A stretch of DNA of 64,000 bases. Origin: Gracilariopsis chorda. Its lineage: Eukaryota; Rhodophyta; Florideophyceae; Gracilariales; Gracilariaceae. This document shows, one piece after another, positions 62,551-64,000 of this stretch. Each line of letters starts with the position of its first letter. Position 1 is the stretch's first letter. The stretch is from NCBI GenBank assembly GCA_003194525.1, contig NBIV01000065.1, forward strand, positions 1 to 64,000, given 5' to 3'. Under the pieces are notes generated by a model. It saw only the letters and a program-made list of their open reading frames with translations. It was not told the DNA's origin and searched no databases. Made by a program: the position numbers and the translations under genes.

Positions 62551-63999
62551 TAGTGGTCGGCACACCTCGACCGGCGGAAGTGCATGTGCCCTGAGCGAGT
62601 CCCGCTAGTAGCGGGAAGTGGTCCCTCACCACAACGGTATCCCGTTCAAAGCGATTTAGCATCGTGATTCCAGATGGGCTACGACAACTTTCACACCCCG
62701 AATACCCTTCTACTCGCACGTCTACTCGCACGTTGCTTACGTCGAGCAGGCTTACTTCAATTTCATGACCACTCTCGTCAGAGATGACGTTTTTACCATC
62801 TTTCTTGTAGCACATGCGTAACTCTTTACCAAGTATACTTGGATTCAAGTCAAATATGGTAGGGACGATGCACTAGTGCGATAATACCTCCTGGTTCACT
62901 ATCTTGACAAAAGGTTGTGGGATATACAAAAGGGCTGGCCAAAGTTCTAGAAGGCCTGGAACATAGCGGGTAAGAGCGAATTCGCCGAGTGATTGGTGGC
63001 GAGAACCAATATCAGGGAAGGCAAGCCGCAAAAACTCGAGTCAGCAGTATTTGACGTTGTTGTCAGGGTTGTTTTGCAATCGATTGCAATCGCTAGGATT
63101 GCAATTTGCAGCCGACTCTGTATTTGACACCTCAGATTGCTATTGAGGGGTGAATTGAAGCTTACAAGAACTCTCAATGATCTCTTTTTTTGACCCCTTT
63201 TATGCCGTTCAAGCATCACTCTTCCGTTACAAACAGTCATATCTCTCGTAAACAACATCCTTAGAAGGCTCTGAAACATCTTGTAAACCTTCCCTCTTTC
63301 CATAAAACTTTCCAAAAACATCGGTTCAATGTGCAACTGAGAAAGGATCCTAAGCACATCATGTGATATGTTCTCCTTCCCGCACAATGGACAGCCCACC
63401 CTCGTCACCAAAACCTAAACTGGTGATTTACTCACTGGAAAAATACATACGCACAGGAGTTAGTCCCATCAACAATAATGGTACGGCAACTGTCAGTCGA
63501 TCGCCATTTGCTAAAATAGCGGGCAAAGAACTCTTGAGCTCCTTGAGGCAACTATATTTTTGCTGGTGAATGGACTTGGGACCTGCAACTTGTTGAAGAA
63601 GCATTTGCGCTTGTAGCAAGCGAAAGCAAGTCTGGCCGATAGACATTCTTGCGTTAGAAATACGATTAGATAGTACAAAGACAATGATATGACAATCTGA
63701 GTAAAGCAATTGTAGTGCGATTTCGTCTTCTACAGAAGAGTGCGATCGGATTGAAGTTCTTGTGGAAGAATTGCAATCGAGAATGGGATTGCGATGTTGA
63801 AAGGTAATCCCCTCCCCCTGAGTTTGGTTACACTCCTGGTGGTTGCTTTTGGGCAGACGAAGCCTAATCCCGACTTCGGTATACCAGCTCTCTAAGAAGC
63901 TAGTCTCTGCGGCGAAGACCAAATTCTCGAGGGAGTCCCCTTTGCGGATCCGTACTGCTTCCTCTTGATTCGTAGGCAGGACCTGTCCATGGCATATGC
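62543..63999. other. Unassigned right end with broken minus-strand frames
   Basis: Minus frames at 63922-63428 (165 codons) and 63411-62947 (155 codons) adjoin with a shift and may be one decayed gene. The second begins M-V-T-R-V-G-C-P-L-C-G, a C-x2-C that could be half a zinc site. A further frame is at 62848-62543. I recognise no domain. A perfect 16-bp palindrome lies at 63074-63089. Confidence 0.35.
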
Positions 64000-64000
64000 A

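Overview
The window reads as nuclear DNA of a eukaryotic alga, most likely a multicellular red alga (Florideophyceae, Chondrus-like). That placement is an inference from gene content and architecture. Host genes are nearly intronless, and the introns I can model are single, short and close to the start codon. A stand-alone prokaryote-type biotin carboxylase with a transit-peptide-like leader is nuclear-encoded. LTR retrotransposons take up about half of the sequence. Beside the transposon genes there are a tRNA-Leu(CAA) with an intron and a ribosomal protein eS1 gene.

Left part (1-26.8 kb) is repeat-dominated. Positions 1-8773 are the 3' part of a broken Ty3/Gypsy chromovirus: protease, RT, RNase H, integrase and chromodomain, followed by an extra gene on the opposite strand, a polypurine tract and an 825-bp LTR. 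A decayed gag/protease remnant of another Gypsy-type element follows (9.9-11.1 kb). A complete but mutated Copia element (Copia-I, 11763-17745) has 157-bp LTRs. A solo LTR of the Gypsy family (18017-18918) has a perfect 5-bp target duplication. At 20128-26795 lies a pseudogene for a secreted glycoside hydrolase family 6 (cellobiohydrolase/endoglucanase) protein. It is split by a young Copia element (Copia-II, 21201-26614) with identical 211-bp LTRs and a perfect target duplication.

The middle (26.8-37.6 kb) has two unrecognised host genes, a three-span membrane protein (28460-29698) and a coiled-coil protein (30602-32026, minus). It also holds one Gypsy-family LTR nested inside another (34268-36011) and a third Copia leader fragment (about 36.1-36.9 kb).

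The right part is the gene-rich core (37.6-53.1 kb): a methyltransferase-R3H-2H phosphoesterase fusion, a large REJ/IPT single-pass surface protein, ribosomal protein eS1, tRNA-Leu, a PPR protein and plastid-type biotin carboxylase in divergent arrangement, and a MATH-domain protein. From 53.1 kb to the end there is one clear gene, a ZZ zinc-finger protein (58414-59996), in DNA littered with 5'-truncated LINE copies that end in CA microsatellites.

Three observations stand out. (1) The 5' leaders of three Copia elements share consecutive RNA hairpins whose stems covary. (2) The Gypsy family is packed with regularly spaced mini-palindromes. (3) That element carries an antisense gene with its own TATA box next to the 3' LTR.
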